Of a stretch of 24,310 bases of DNA, positions 13,898-22,200 are shown in pieces; within the stretch, counting starts at the first letter, position 1, and each line of letters starts with the position of its first letter. A program made the position numbers and the translations under genes. The notes beneath the pieces are model-generated. The model was not told the origin of the DNA and ran no database searches. It saw nothing but the letters and a program-made list of their open reading frames with translations. The stretch lies in NCBI GenBank assembly GCA_964627045.1, contig CAZVIK010000040.1, positions 1 through 24,310 on the forward strand. Reading direction: 5' to 3'. Source of the stretch: CAZVIK01 sp964627045 (GTDB lineage: Bacteria; Acidobacteriota; Terriglobia; Bryobacterales; Bryobacteraceae).

Positions 13898-15040
13898 ATG
13901 CCAGTCCTCGGACGACGCGCGCTGATCGACATTGCGCTGCCTACGGGCGTGAGCGGGAACGAGATTGCGCGCATTCAAATGCAGGAAGGGATGACCGCGC
14001 CAGAGGTCATCGCCAACGCCGCCGCCGTCATCGGCGTGGTCAACGAAGAGCTGATGACCGATTACGGCGGGGTCATCAGCGAGACCGACCGCGTGTTTGC
14101 GCGGTATATGCAGGGCCAAAGCGCACGGTCGATGACGCCGCTGCGCGTCGAGTTCAAAGACTCGGACAAGGTGCGCTCCGAGAACGTGGGGCACATGCTG
14201 CCCATCAACGACTACCAGGACGCGATTGGCTGGACGCCGCTGTGGTTGCAGCGCTGCAGCCGCCTGGACGTGGACGACGACCTGCGCCTGATCGCGTTCC
14301 GCTGGCGCAACCGCTTCGACTACGAGCTGTTCCAGCGGGCGCTCACGCCCACCGAGAACACCATCGGGGGCAACGGGTACGACGTGCCGTGGGCCATCGG
14401 CTCCGGCGTCAGCGTCCCGTTCATCCCGCCCCAGCAAGGCGCGACGCAGTTCGACGCGACCCACACCCACTTCATCTACAAGAACGACGCCACCACGGGT
14501 GTGGACCACGGGACGCTGCTCGAAAGCATGGCGGAGGAGCTGCGCCACCACAGGCACAGCGGCCTGCTCACCGCGTTCGTCAGCGACGCCGAGCTGAACG
14601 ATTACGCCGCGCTGGACGGCTTCGTGGAGCTGACTCCGTCCAACATCCAGACCATCTCCGGCGCGACCGAGGCCGGCGACCGCGTGCGGATCATGACCGG
14701 CGAGGCCTACGGCATCCCCGGCCAGCTCTTCGGCTACTACAAGTCGAAGGTGCGCGGCCTGATCGAGCTGCGGTCGCACGACCGCGTGCCGGAGCACTAC
14801 GCCTGGATGACCCGCTCTTACGGCCGGCTCAGCCCGCTCAACGGGCTGGTCGTGCGCGAAGAGCGCGGGAAGGGCTTCGGCCTGATGGTCATGCCCAAGA
14901 TGACGGACGACATGGTGCGCCAGCTCGATCACCTGGCTTTTGAAGCCACCTACGGCATCGGCGTCAACGACCGCACCAACGGCGTGGCCGGCTACATCGC
15001 CGAGGGCGCGTCGGAGTACGTCACGCCGACGATCTCCTAA
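13898..15040 (+). CDS. Major capsid protein (predicted HK97 fold)
   Basis: A 380-residue protein with an excellent AAGGAG ribosome binding site at 13884. Length and location after protease, scaffold and decoration genes fit a major capsid protein. The N-terminal about 75 residues look like an extended arm with helix (MPVLGRRALIDIALP, then APEVIANAAAVIGVV). The middle has a mixed alpha/beta region with V-G-H-M-L-P-I-N, and the C-terminal third contains GKGFGLMVMPKM. No obvious delta-domain cleavage motif is seen, in keeping with a separate scaffold. I cannot assign a subfamily by eye. This gene is followed by a strong hairpin at 15069. Confidence 0.7.
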   Translation: MPVLGRRALIDIALPTGVSGNEIARIQMQEGMTAPEVIANAAAVIGVVNEELMTDYGGVISETDRVFARYMQGQSARSMTPLRVEFKDSDKVRSENVGHMLPINDYQDAIGWTPLWLQRCSRLDVDDDLRLIAFRWRNRFDYELFQRALTPTENTIGGNGYDVPWAIGSGVSVPFIPPQQGATQFDATHTHFIYKNDATTGVDHGTLLESMAEELRHHRHSGLLTAFVSDAELNDYAALDGFVELTPSNIQTISGATEAGDRVRIMTGEAYGIPGQLFGYYKSKVRGLIELRSHDRVPEHYAWMTRSYGRLSPLNGLVVREERGKGFGLMVMPKMTDDMVRQLDHLAFEATYGIGVNDRTNGVAGYIAEGASEYVTPTIS

Positions 15041-15068
15041 GCGCGTCCCGCGCCGCGCGCTGAGCAAA

Positions 15069-15098
15069 CGACAGGGGCGGGCGTTCCCGCCCCTGTCG
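15069..15098 (+). promoter_or_regulatory. Strong inverted repeat downstream of the capsid gene
   Basis: A perfect 13-base stem (arms 15069-15081 and 15086-15098, containing ACAGGGGCGGG) closes a CGTT tetraloop. No T-tract follows, so it is not a classical intrinsic terminator. It is well placed to protect the 3' end of an abundant capsid message or to reduce read-through into the glycosyltransferase gene. Confidence 0.75.
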
Positions 15099-15136
15099 CA
15101 AGGCTTCGGTTCAGAACGCCAGAGAAAGGGCGACCG

Positions 15137-16183
15137 GTGAGCGAGACGCAAACAGTGCGCGTCAACTGGTTGGGGGTGAACTACAACCCCTGCGACGGGT
15201 TCGGACGGATGCACCTGAGCTTCGTCCGTGCGCTGCTCATGCATGGGATCGATGTAATGCCGGTGGACCGGCTCGTGGCAACCACCTGGCCGGCCTGGTT
15301 GCAGCGCCTGGCCGGGATCGACATGGCCTCGTACTTGACGATCACGAGTGCGCCGGCGCAGTGGATGCTTCCGCTGCCGGGCCGCCAGTGGCTCTTCACC
15401 ATGTACGAGAGCACCCAGATTCCCGCCGAGTGGCCGGACCTTATTAACACGCACGCCCAGCGCGTGCTCGTGCCCGCGCCGTGGCTCGTGGACGTGTTTC
15501 AGGACTGCGACGTAAAGAAACCGGTCCACGTCGTGCCGTTGGGCTTCTGGCCTGACGAGTTCCCCGTGATCGCCCGCTGGCCGGAGAACCGGCCCTTTAC
15601 CTTCATGTGCATCGGAGACCGGGGCAACCGGAAGGGATGGGACCTGGCCTACCGCGCGTTCTTCGCCGCCTTCCCGAATGACTCGGACGTGCGGCTGATT
15701 ATCAAGACGCGCAAGACCGGGCTGGACTTCGTGGACATGACGCGCGGCGCGGTGGGGATCAACGGGGCGAACTCGGACCGCCGCGTGAGCTTCTGGCGCG
15801 AGGACCTGCCGAGCCTGGCCGAGGCGTTCCCGCACTGCGACTGCTTCCTCTTTCCCACGCATGGCGAGGGATGGGGGCTGCCGCCGCGCGAGGCCGCCGC
15901 GATGGGCGTGCCCGTCATCTGCACCGCCTGGAGCGGCTGCGCCGAGGGGATCGAACACTGGGCGTACCCCATCGGGTGCCGGCTCGTCCCAAGCCAGATG
16001 AAAGCGGGCGGGTACTGGGCCGAACCGAGCCTCGACGACCTGGTGGCGCAGATGCGCTGGGTCTACGAGCACCGGGACGAGGCGCGGGCTTTTGCGCGCG
16101 AGGCTGCCGTCTGGCAGCGCGAACACCAGACGTGGATGCACGCAGGCGCAGTCCTGGCGGACCTGCTGGAGCAGTTTGCGTAG
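15137..16183 (+). CDS. Glycosyltransferase family 4-like protein within the structural operon
   Basis: A 348-residue protein starting at GTG 15137, with GAAAGGG upstream. The C-terminal GT-B donor domain is clear: FMCIGDRGNRKGWDLAYRAF, then FLFPTHGEGWGLPPREAAAM, in which E244-x7-E252 is the family 4 signature, then GVPVICTAWSGCAEGI. The N-terminus (VNWLGVNYNPCDGFGRM) matches the opening of glycan-transfer GT-B enzymes. Enzymes of this family retain stereochemistry at the sugar's anomeric carbon. It lies between the major capsid gene and the head-tail connector, on the same strand, so it is probably expressed with the virion proteins and may glycosylate one of them or the host envelope. The fold assignment is strong; the target is inferred. 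Confidence 0.85.
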   Translation: MSETQTVRVNWLGVNYNPCDGFGRMHLSFVRALLMHGIDVMPVDRLVATTWPAWLQRLAGIDMASYLTITSAPAQWMLPLPGRQWLFTMYESTQIPAEWPDLINTHAQRVLVPAPWLVDVFQDCDVKKPVHVVPLGFWPDEFPVIARWPENRPFTFMCIGDRGNRKGWDLAYRAFFAAFPNDSDVRLIIKTRKTGLDFVDMTRGAVGINGANSDRRVSFWREDLPSLAEAFPHCDCFLFPTHGEGWGLPPREAAAMGVPVICTAWSGCAEGIEHWAYPIGCRLVPSQMKAGGYWAEPSLDDLVAQMRWVYEHRDEARAFAREAAVWQREHQTWMHAGAVLADLLEQFA

Positions 16184-16193
16184 AGGGGGCGTC

Positions 16194-16598
16194 ATGGCTT
16201 ACACGCTGACCGCCGACCAGATCACCGACATGCAGGGCGACCTCGGTATCACGAACGACCAGACCGTGTTTACCGACGCCGAGCTGCAGCGCTTCTACGT
16301 CCGCGCCGAGGGCAGTTACCCAAAGGCGATGGTCTTCGCGCTGCGCCAGTTGCTCGCCAACAAAGCCAAGCTCCGGGACTACGGCACCGGCCTGTCCTAC
16401 GAAAAGGAGTCCCAGGTCTACGACCACGTGAAGGGTCTCTTGAGCGTGTGGCAGGCCGAGGACGACAGCGAGGACGCCGGCGGCGGCAACCAGGTCAAGG
16501 TTGTGGGCGTGCGCTTGCAGCCGCGCCGCGACCGCGACAAGCCGGACACGGGCAGCCGGGAGGAACCGCTGGCCCCGCACAACGAGTTGTACCGATGA
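16194..16598 (+). CDS. Head-tail connector (adaptor) protein
   Basis: A 134-residue protein, with ATG at 16194 and AGAGGGGG upstream. It is largely helical: LTADQITDMQGDLG, then FTDAELQRFYVRAEG, then FALRQLLANKAKLRDY, ending in a long acidic and basic tail. This fits the small adaptor proteins that sit on the portal (HK97 gp6-like or phage_connect type). Location as the first small gene after the capsid, in the usual head-completion block, carries most of the weight. It ends with an ATGA overlap with the next gene. Confidence 0.6.
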   Translation: MAYTLTADQITDMQGDLGITNDQTVFTDAELQRFYVRAEGSYPKAMVFALRQLLANKAKLRDYGTGLSYEKESQVYDHVKGLLSVWQAEDDSEDAGGGNQVKVVGVRLQPRRDRDKPDTGSREEPLAPHNELYR

Positions 16599-16939
16599 CC
16601 GCGTGGGAAGACGACACCACCGACCGCATGAAGACGACGGCGGATCGCATTGCCGCCAAACCCACGAGCATTGTGGTTACACGAGACGGCGCGCAGCGGC
16701 CGGCGCAGGTGGTGCGCCTGGACCTGCAAAGCGCCTCCGCCAGCGTGCAGCGCGGCCCAAACGCCGAGACCGGCGTGCTGCGCGTGCTCATCACCGGCTA
16801 CAAGGGCTACCCGGAACTTGCCGACACCGACCTCCAGCGCGGCGACCGGTTCTATACCGGGGGCGTGCTGTATGAGGTGGTCGCGGTCGATACGACGAAG
16901 ACCTGGCGGCTCGAAGCGCTGGCCGAGGCGCGCCGGTGA
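16595..16939 (+). CDS. Head closure (head-tail joining) protein
   Basis: A 114-residue protein whose ATG at 16595 overlaps the stop of the connector gene. After a helical start (TTDRMKTTADRIAAKP) the protein is mostly beta strands: SIVVTRDG, VLRVLITGYKG, LQRGDRFYTGGVLYEVVAVD, then an R-L-E-A-L end. The phrase G-D-R-F-x-x-G-G-V-L-Y-E-V-V-A-V is typical of stopper proteins of the SPP1 gp16 or HK97 head-closure type. The gene order connector, closure, gp10-like is standard. Family not resolved further. Confidence 0.6.
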   Translation: MTAWEDDTTDRMKTTADRIAAKPTSIVVTRDGAQRPAQVVRLDLQSASASVQRGPNAETGVLRVLITGYKGYPELADTDLQRGDRFYTGGVLYEVVAVDTTKTWRLEALAEARR

Positions 16940-17340
16940 CCGCGAGAGGCTGGTCGCCCGGCTGGTACAAGAACTGGGGATCGGTCTTCTACTGGATCAA
17001 TCCGCCAGAGCAGGCGTTCGGGGGCCTGTACGACGCCTGGACACAGCAGATTTACAACGCGGTCTACGCGCTCCTGGTGCGCATGGCCCCGCGCATCGAG
17101 AACTGGATGAAAGAGAACGCGCCGTGGACCGACCGGACCGGCAATGCGCGCCAGAGCCTGTGGACGACCGTCATTCCACAGATGACCGAGATCATCCTGA
17201 TCCTGGCGCACGGCGTCGAGTATGGGAAGTTTTTAGAGCACTGTAATGCGGGGGCCTACTCCGTCATCGCCCCGGCGCTTGACGAGTTTGGGCCGGAGAT
17301 CATGAGCGAGCTGGCCCGCATGGGCTTTGCGATCTCCTGA
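16936..17340 (+). CDS. HK97 gp10-like minor tail/neck protein
   Basis: A 134-residue protein from GTG 16936, overlapping the previous stop (GTGA). The middle holds ENAPWTDRTGNARQSLWTTV, closely matching the A-P-x-x-T-G-x-L-R-x-S type motif of HK97 gp10-like proteins, and then HGVEYGKFLEH, which corresponds to the H-x-x-Y-A/G-x-x-x-E element. The N-terminal part is aromatic-rich. These proteins lie at the head-tail interface or act in tail completion. The neighbour order supports the call. Confidence 0.75.
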   Translation: MTARGWSPGWYKNWGSVFYWINPPEQAFGGLYDAWTQQIYNAVYALLVRMAPRIENWMKENAPWTDRTGNARQSLWTTVIPQMTEIILILAHGVEYGKFLEHCNAGAYSVIAPALDEFGPEIMSELARMGFAIS

Positions 17341-17368
17341 TCTTCGGATCGGAAGTGCAAGGACGCAC

Positions 17369-17824
17369 ATGAGCGCTGAAGACGACGTGAAGACCATCCT
17401 GGCCGCCGACGCGACCCTGAGCGCGCTGCTCACGGGCGGCGTGCTGACGTTCGACGAGACTGGGCGGCAAGGCCTGTCGCGGGGCGGGACGCCGGCCGTC
17501 TTCGATGCCACCACCGGGCTGCTCATGCCCTGCGCCGTGGTCAAGGCGCGGGCGCGGATGGCAGACGGGGCGATTGTAGACGAGGCCGGGCAGGAAACCA
17601 GCACGCGCCAGGTGGTCGAGGTGTGGGTGTACCAGGATGGCGACGCCGGCTACAGCGCCATAGACACTGCTTTGGCGCGCGTGTACACGCTCCTCCACGC
17701 CAAACACGTGGGGGACGCCGCCGTGTTGTGGGCCGGGAACACGGTGGTGCGCGAACGCGACCCGGCGCTTGAGAACGCCAGCGTGGGGCGAGGGGATTAC
17801 GCGCTCCACGCCATTCAAACCTGA
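17369..17824 (+). CDS. Tail terminator/completion-like protein (DUF3168-like)
   Basis: A 151-residue protein, with ATG at 17369 after AAGGAC. The start SAEDDVKTILAADATLSALL, an interface segment after it, the strand VVEVWVYQDGDAGYSAIDTA and the terminal amphipathic helix match the alpha/beta pattern of phage tail terminator proteins, in which a helix follows a D-G or D-x-G-Y turn. The position between the gp10-like gene and the tail tube gene is where a terminator normally sits. The family name is my pattern judgement rather than a verified match. Confidence 0.6.
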   Translation: MSAEDDVKTILAADATLSALLTGGVLTFDETGRQGLSRGGTPAVFDATTGLLMPCAVVKARARMADGAIVDEAGQETSTRQVVEVWVYQDGDAGYSAIDTALARVYTLLHAKHVGDAAVLWAGNTVVRERDPALENASVGRGDYALHAIQT

Positions 17825-17845
17825 CCCCAGGGGAGGTTAGACAAC

Positions 17846-18388
17846 ATGGGTAAGAATTTCGGTCTCTACGATGTGAAAGTCGCCCTCATGAACGCGGACG
17901 GCTCCTACGGAGCCGCTGTGGACGTGGACTCGGCGCGCGTGTTCGTGGTGCGCCTCAACACCGTCAACGGCACGCTGGAGGGCGATGACGAGATCACCGA
18001 CGCGCACGCGCGGGCGATCTCCGCCAACCTCGAATTGGAGTTCGGCGGCCCGGTCCAGTTCGATGTGCTCGCCGCCATCACCGGGAAGTCGAGCCACGTC
18101 TACGCCGAGGGTATGGCGAACCAGGCCACGTTGATCTCGTTCGACAACTTCAACTTCCCGTACTTCGCCGTCTGTGGCCGCTCCGACCAGACGATAGCTG
18201 GCGATGACCACGTGTACCTGCCGAAGGTCAAGATCATGGAAGGCTTCGAGGTGTCCTTCCAGTACGGCCAGTACAGCATCCCGCGCCTGACGGCGATGGG
18301 GCTGCGCAAGGTCCCGTGGAACATCTTCTCCATCGTCGAACACACGGCGCTCACCGAGGTCGTGATTCCGCCCGTGCTCCCGTCGTAA
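17846..18388 (+). CDS. Major tail tube protein
   Basis: A 180-residue protein, with ATG at 17846 and a strong GGGGAGG ribosome binding site. It is beta-rich, opening with KNFGLYDVKVALMNADGSYG and a V-D-V-D-S-A-R-V strand, followed by EDGDDE-like turns and a G-G-P-V-Q-F-D-V-L-A region. Length, strong translation signal and location just before the tail-assembly chaperone pair and tape measure gene indicate the tube protein. No sheath gene is present, which favours a non-contractile tail. Motif evidence is limited; context is strong. Confidence 0.7.
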   Translation: MGKNFGLYDVKVALMNADGSYGAAVDVDSARVFVVRLNTVNGTLEGDDEITDAHARAISANLELEFGGPVQFDVLAAITGKSSHVYAEGMANQATLISFDNFNFPYFAVCGRSDQTIAGDDHVYLPKVKIMEGFEVSFQYGQYSIPRLTAMGLRKVPWNIFSIVEHTALTEVVIPPVLPS

Positions 18389-18440
18389 GGCGGGCACGCG
18401 CTGACAGAACGGATACCGGCACAGCCGAAAGGAAAACAGG

Positions 18441-19046
18441 ATGACACCCAAGAAGCAACGGACGCGGACTGCTGCCGAGCAGCGGCGGGTGTTGAGCCAG
18501 GTGCGCAGGCGGATCGCGGAGCCGCCCACACCCACGCCGGCTGCCGAATGGCGGCGCGAGCGCGAGGAGGGCGTGCCGCTCACACTGCCTTCGGGCAATA
18601 CCGCGCGCATCCGGTCGATCAACTTCGACACGCTGCTCAAGTACGGCCGGCTGCCCGATCCGCTCACGCCGGCGGTGCACGAGCTGCTGACGAAAGACCC
18701 GAAGAAGGACGCGCTGGCAGACCTGAATAACCACCCGGAGGACCTGGCTCCCTGGCTGGCGCTGGTGGACGCGGTGACGCTCACCTGCTTCGTGCAGCCG
18801 AAGGTGCTCGACATTCGCGCCGACGCGCTGGGTGACCGGGTGCTCGCTGACGACGAAATCCTGCTTGAGGACGTGCCGCTGGGTGACAAGATGTACCTGC
18901 TCAACCTCTTCTACGTGCCGGTGACACTCCTCGGCTCCTTTCGTCCAGAACAAGAAAGCGATGTGGGAAGCGTGGCAGGCGCAGAAGACCCAGGGACGGC
19001 CGGCGAGCCGGATCTACCGGATACGCCGGTGGGCGAAGTCGGTTAA
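18441..19046 (+). CDS. Tail assembly chaperone, short form (lambda G-like)
   Basis: A 201-residue protein, with ATG at 18441 and AAAGGAAAACAGG upstream. A basic start (KKQRTRTAAEQRR) is followed by a globular segment: NTARIRSINFDTLLKYGRLP, a KDPKKDALADLNN stretch, WLALVDAVTLTCFVQP and DEILLEDVPLGDKMYLLNLF. This is the typical layout of phage tail-assembly chaperones that hold the tape measure protein during tail assembly. The last about 33 residues are acidic, G/P-rich and probably disordered. A second frame takes over at 18925-19254 and gives a longer form if the ribosome shifts. Confidence 0.75.
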   Translation: MTPKKQRTRTAAEQRRVLSQVRRRIAEPPTPTPAAEWRREREEGVPLTLPSGNTARIRSINFDTLLKYGRLPDPLTPAVHELLTKDPKKDALADLNNHPEDLAPWLALVDAVTLTCFVQPKVLDIRADALGDRVLADDEILLEDVPLGDKMYLLNLFYVPVTLLGSFRPEQESDVGSVAGAEDPGTAGEPDLPDTPVGEVG

Positions 19047-19254
19047 CGGCTTTGACGGCTGGTTTACCGCCGCGTGTTTCGATGCGGCGGTCAAATACTT
19101 CGGTATCTGGATGGAAAACAAGCTCGAAGAGCGCGACGACGATTTCAAGCCGATCTACACGCTCGACGAGCTGCTGGAAGACGAGGCCGACCGGCCCATG
19201 AGCGCCAAAGAGGTCCTGATGGGTATGGGCGGGGTCACGATCTACAAGGCATAA
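18925..19254 (+). CDS. Tail assembly chaperone, frameshifted C-terminal extension (lambda T-like)
   Basis: The frame shifted +1 (equivalently -2) from the upstream chaperone is open from 18925 to the TAA at 19252-19254. It encodes KKAMWEAWQAQKTQGRPASR, a W-F-T-A-A-C-F-D-A-A segment, and an acidic C-terminus ending in GGVTIYKA. It overlaps the upstream frame by about 120 bases and has no good ribosome binding site near its first ATG at 18961, so it is probably made as a fusion by programmed frameshifting. A shift at TTT (18939-18941) would give about 270 residues in all. An independent start at 18961 remains possible. Confidence 0.7.
   Translation, partial: HSSAPFVQNKKAMWEAWQAQKTQGRPASRIYRIRRWAKSVNGFDGWFTAACFDAAVKYFGIWMENKLEERDDDFKPIYTLDELLEDEADRPMSAKEVLMGMGGVTIYKA
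18936..18943 (+). promoter_or_regulatory. Candidate programmed frameshift site
   Basis: TCC TTT CGT in the chaperone frame spans 18936-18944. A +1 slip of the tRNA on TTT to TTC (18940-18942) would continue in the frame of the extension with GTC at 18943, giving a join G-S-F then V-Q-N-K-K. It is the best local candidate I see, but no known slippery heptamer or downstream pseudoknot was verified. Confidence 0.35.
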
Positions 19255-19264
19255 GGGGCGTAGC

Positions 19265-22200
19265 TTGGTTGGAATCGGTGGCGGCGCAGGCGTCGCCATT
19301 GGCACGGCACACGGGCGCTTCCGTCTCGACCTGAGCGAGGTCACACAAGGCCGCGTGACGGTTGTACGTGAAGCGCAGTTGATGTCGCAGGCCTTCAACC
19401 AGATGGGCCGGCAGTCCGCCACGCAAATCGGCACGCTGGCGGGGCAGCTCGGCGCGCTGGGTGGGGAACTGACCAAGCTGCAAGGCCTCGGCGTGGTCTT
19501 CGGCGGCCTCACCGCCGGCGGCGTCGCGGCGGCGCAGAGCGTGCGTAACCTGACCTCGCTCTTCAAGGTGTTGGTGGGGAGCGAGGAAAAGTCCGCCGCG
19601 CAGATGAAGAACCTGCGCGCCTTCGCCGATGACATGCACCAGCCTTTCATGAACGTCATGGAGGCCGCCACCGGGCTGGCGCAGTCCGTGGGCCGCACCA
19701 ACGTCGAACTGCGCGACGCGGTATCGGTCGCCCAGCGCCTTGCCATCCTCGACCCGGCGCAGGGCGCGAAGGGCGCGGCCATCGCCATGCGCGAGTTCCT
19801 GTCCGGCCAGGTCCAGAGCCTGGTGATGCGTTTCGAGATGGACCGGGGCCGGCTGCGCCAAATCCTCGCTGAGGCCGGCGGCGACCAGGCGAAGGCCGTC
19901 GAGGGGCTTAACCAGTACGTCAACGAGATCGGCTTGACCGAAGACGCCCTGCGCAAGATGGGTGAAGAGGGCGTCGGCGTGTTCCAGGTCCTCGGCAGTG
20001 AGGTCACCGAGACAGCAGCGGAGGCCTTCACGCCCTTCCTGGTGAACACGGTCATTCCCACGGTGCAGCACCTGTCCGCGTTCTTCCGAGACCTGCGCGA
20101 AAACCACCCCGTCATCCTGCAATTGGCGGCGGGGTTCGTGACCGTGGCCGCCGGCGCGACGCTGCTCGGCACGGCTGCGGGGCGTATCAGCACCACCCTG
20201 GCGACCGTGCTGAGCCTGCTGCAAAAGATTGCCGCGACCGAGGCGATAGGCTCCCTGGCGAGCCGTTTCCAGCGCTGGAACGCGGGCGCGATGACGGACG
20301 TGGCTGCGCTGGAGGGCGGCACGCCGGCGGGGGCGGGCCGGCTACGAGGCCTGACCCGCGCTGCCGTTGGCGTTGGGGCGCTGGCCGTTGGCACGCACTT
20401 CGGCGGCGAGCTGATTGCGGGGCTGGCGAACCTCGGCGCGCCGGAACTGGCGCGCTTCAAGGGAAAGACCGGGCAGGACGTTCTCAACGAGGTCGGCGAC
20501 ACGATCAAGAAGATCGTGGTTGTTCTGGTCAACCTTTTCGGCCAGGTTATCACGGCATTGACGCAGTTCATCGGCCAAGTGGAAATTGTGGGCCTGCGCC
20601 TGCAACAGGCTATTGGCAATGTCATCAGTGGCCTGGTTGAGGCGATGGGCAACCTGATAAATGGCGTCGCCGATGCGCTGGCGGGGGTCTTCGACACCAC
20701 CCAGATGAAGCAAACCGCGAAGAACCTCTGGGGCTTTGCCGAAGGCGTCCGTATCACGGATGAAGCGATTGAACGATACGGCGAGCAAGTGGACCAGCGC
20801 GTCCGCGACACCGAAGCCTACTGGAACCAGGCAACCGCCAACCTTGCCAAGTGGCTGCTCCCACAACCCGAAGCGGCGAAGCCGGAAGCCGAGCCGGAGG
20901 CCGCCGCCAAGATCAGCCGCTACACCGACGAACAACTTCAGGCCTTCGCGCAGTACCAGGAAGACCTCACGGACATTCAGGAGTCCGCCCAGCAGGAACG
21001 CGAAGACGAGCTGAAGGCGCACGAAAAGCGCAAGACCGAGATCGAAGCCCAGTACCAGAAGACGCTTGCGCGCATGGCCGAGGACGAGGCGCTGCGCCGG
21101 CGGCGCGCCGAAGCCGACCTGGACCGCCGCATTGCCGAGGTCGGGGCCGAGAGCCAGGCGCATGAGATCGAAGAGGCCGAGCAGCACACCGCGCGCATGG
21201 CGGAGATCGAAGCCTCCGCCGCCGAGCGCCAGGCAGACGAGAAAGAGAAACACCTGGCGAAGCTGGCTGACCTCGAAGAGCAACACGACGAAGACGTGCG
21301 CAACGCCGCCATGAACCTGGACGCCGTGGCGCTCGACGCCGCCAACCGCCGCTATGAGAAGGCGGTCAAGAAAGAGAACGACGATTACGACGCCCGGATG
21401 CAAGACCTCCAAGAGGAATTGGAGGAGCGCCGGCAGGTCGAAGCCGAGGCGCACGCACAGCGCCTGGCCGAGGCGCAGGCCGCCGCCGCAGAGCGCATTC
21501 AGCAAATGCGCGCCGAGTTCGACCAGCAGGAAGCGCTTCACGCCGAGGACCAGGCGATCCAGCTCGCGCGCATGGAGGAAGACCACCAGGCGGAGTTGGA
21601 CGCGCTCGACGTTGCTCATACCGAGCGCATGGGACAGATCGACGCCCAGGAACAGGAAGAACTCGACGCCCGCGAGCAGGCGTGGATCGAAGAGTTCAAC
21701 AGCCTGGAGACGCACAACCTGCGCATGATCGCCACGCAGGAGAAGGGCCTGAACCAGCTCGAAGCCGAACTCGATACCTGGTGGCGCTCGCAGACCACGA
21801 AGGGCCAGCAGGCGCTCGCTGCGCTCGAAATCCTGGCGACGAATGCACAGCAGCGGCTCAGCGGAATCACCAACCTGGTCGGGGGCGTTATCAGCGCCAT
21901 ACAGGGCGTTATCGGGGGAAACACATCCCAGGCTTCCTCTGGACAGGGCACGATATTCGGCATTCAAGTCGGCGGGTCGTCTGGCGTGCAGTCTGGCGCA
22001 CCCTCCACGCTGCGCTCGCGCTACGCCGGCGTGTCGGCGGAGGAACGCCGCGAGGACATGGCCCGGCGCATTGGCGTGCCCTATACCAACACGACCCAGG
22101 CGAACCGCTGGGCCGTCCAGCAGTCGCGCTGGGGCGTGGGCTTTGGCCGGCAGACCGGGGGAGCCATTCACTTCACCGGCGCATACATGCTCCACGAGGG

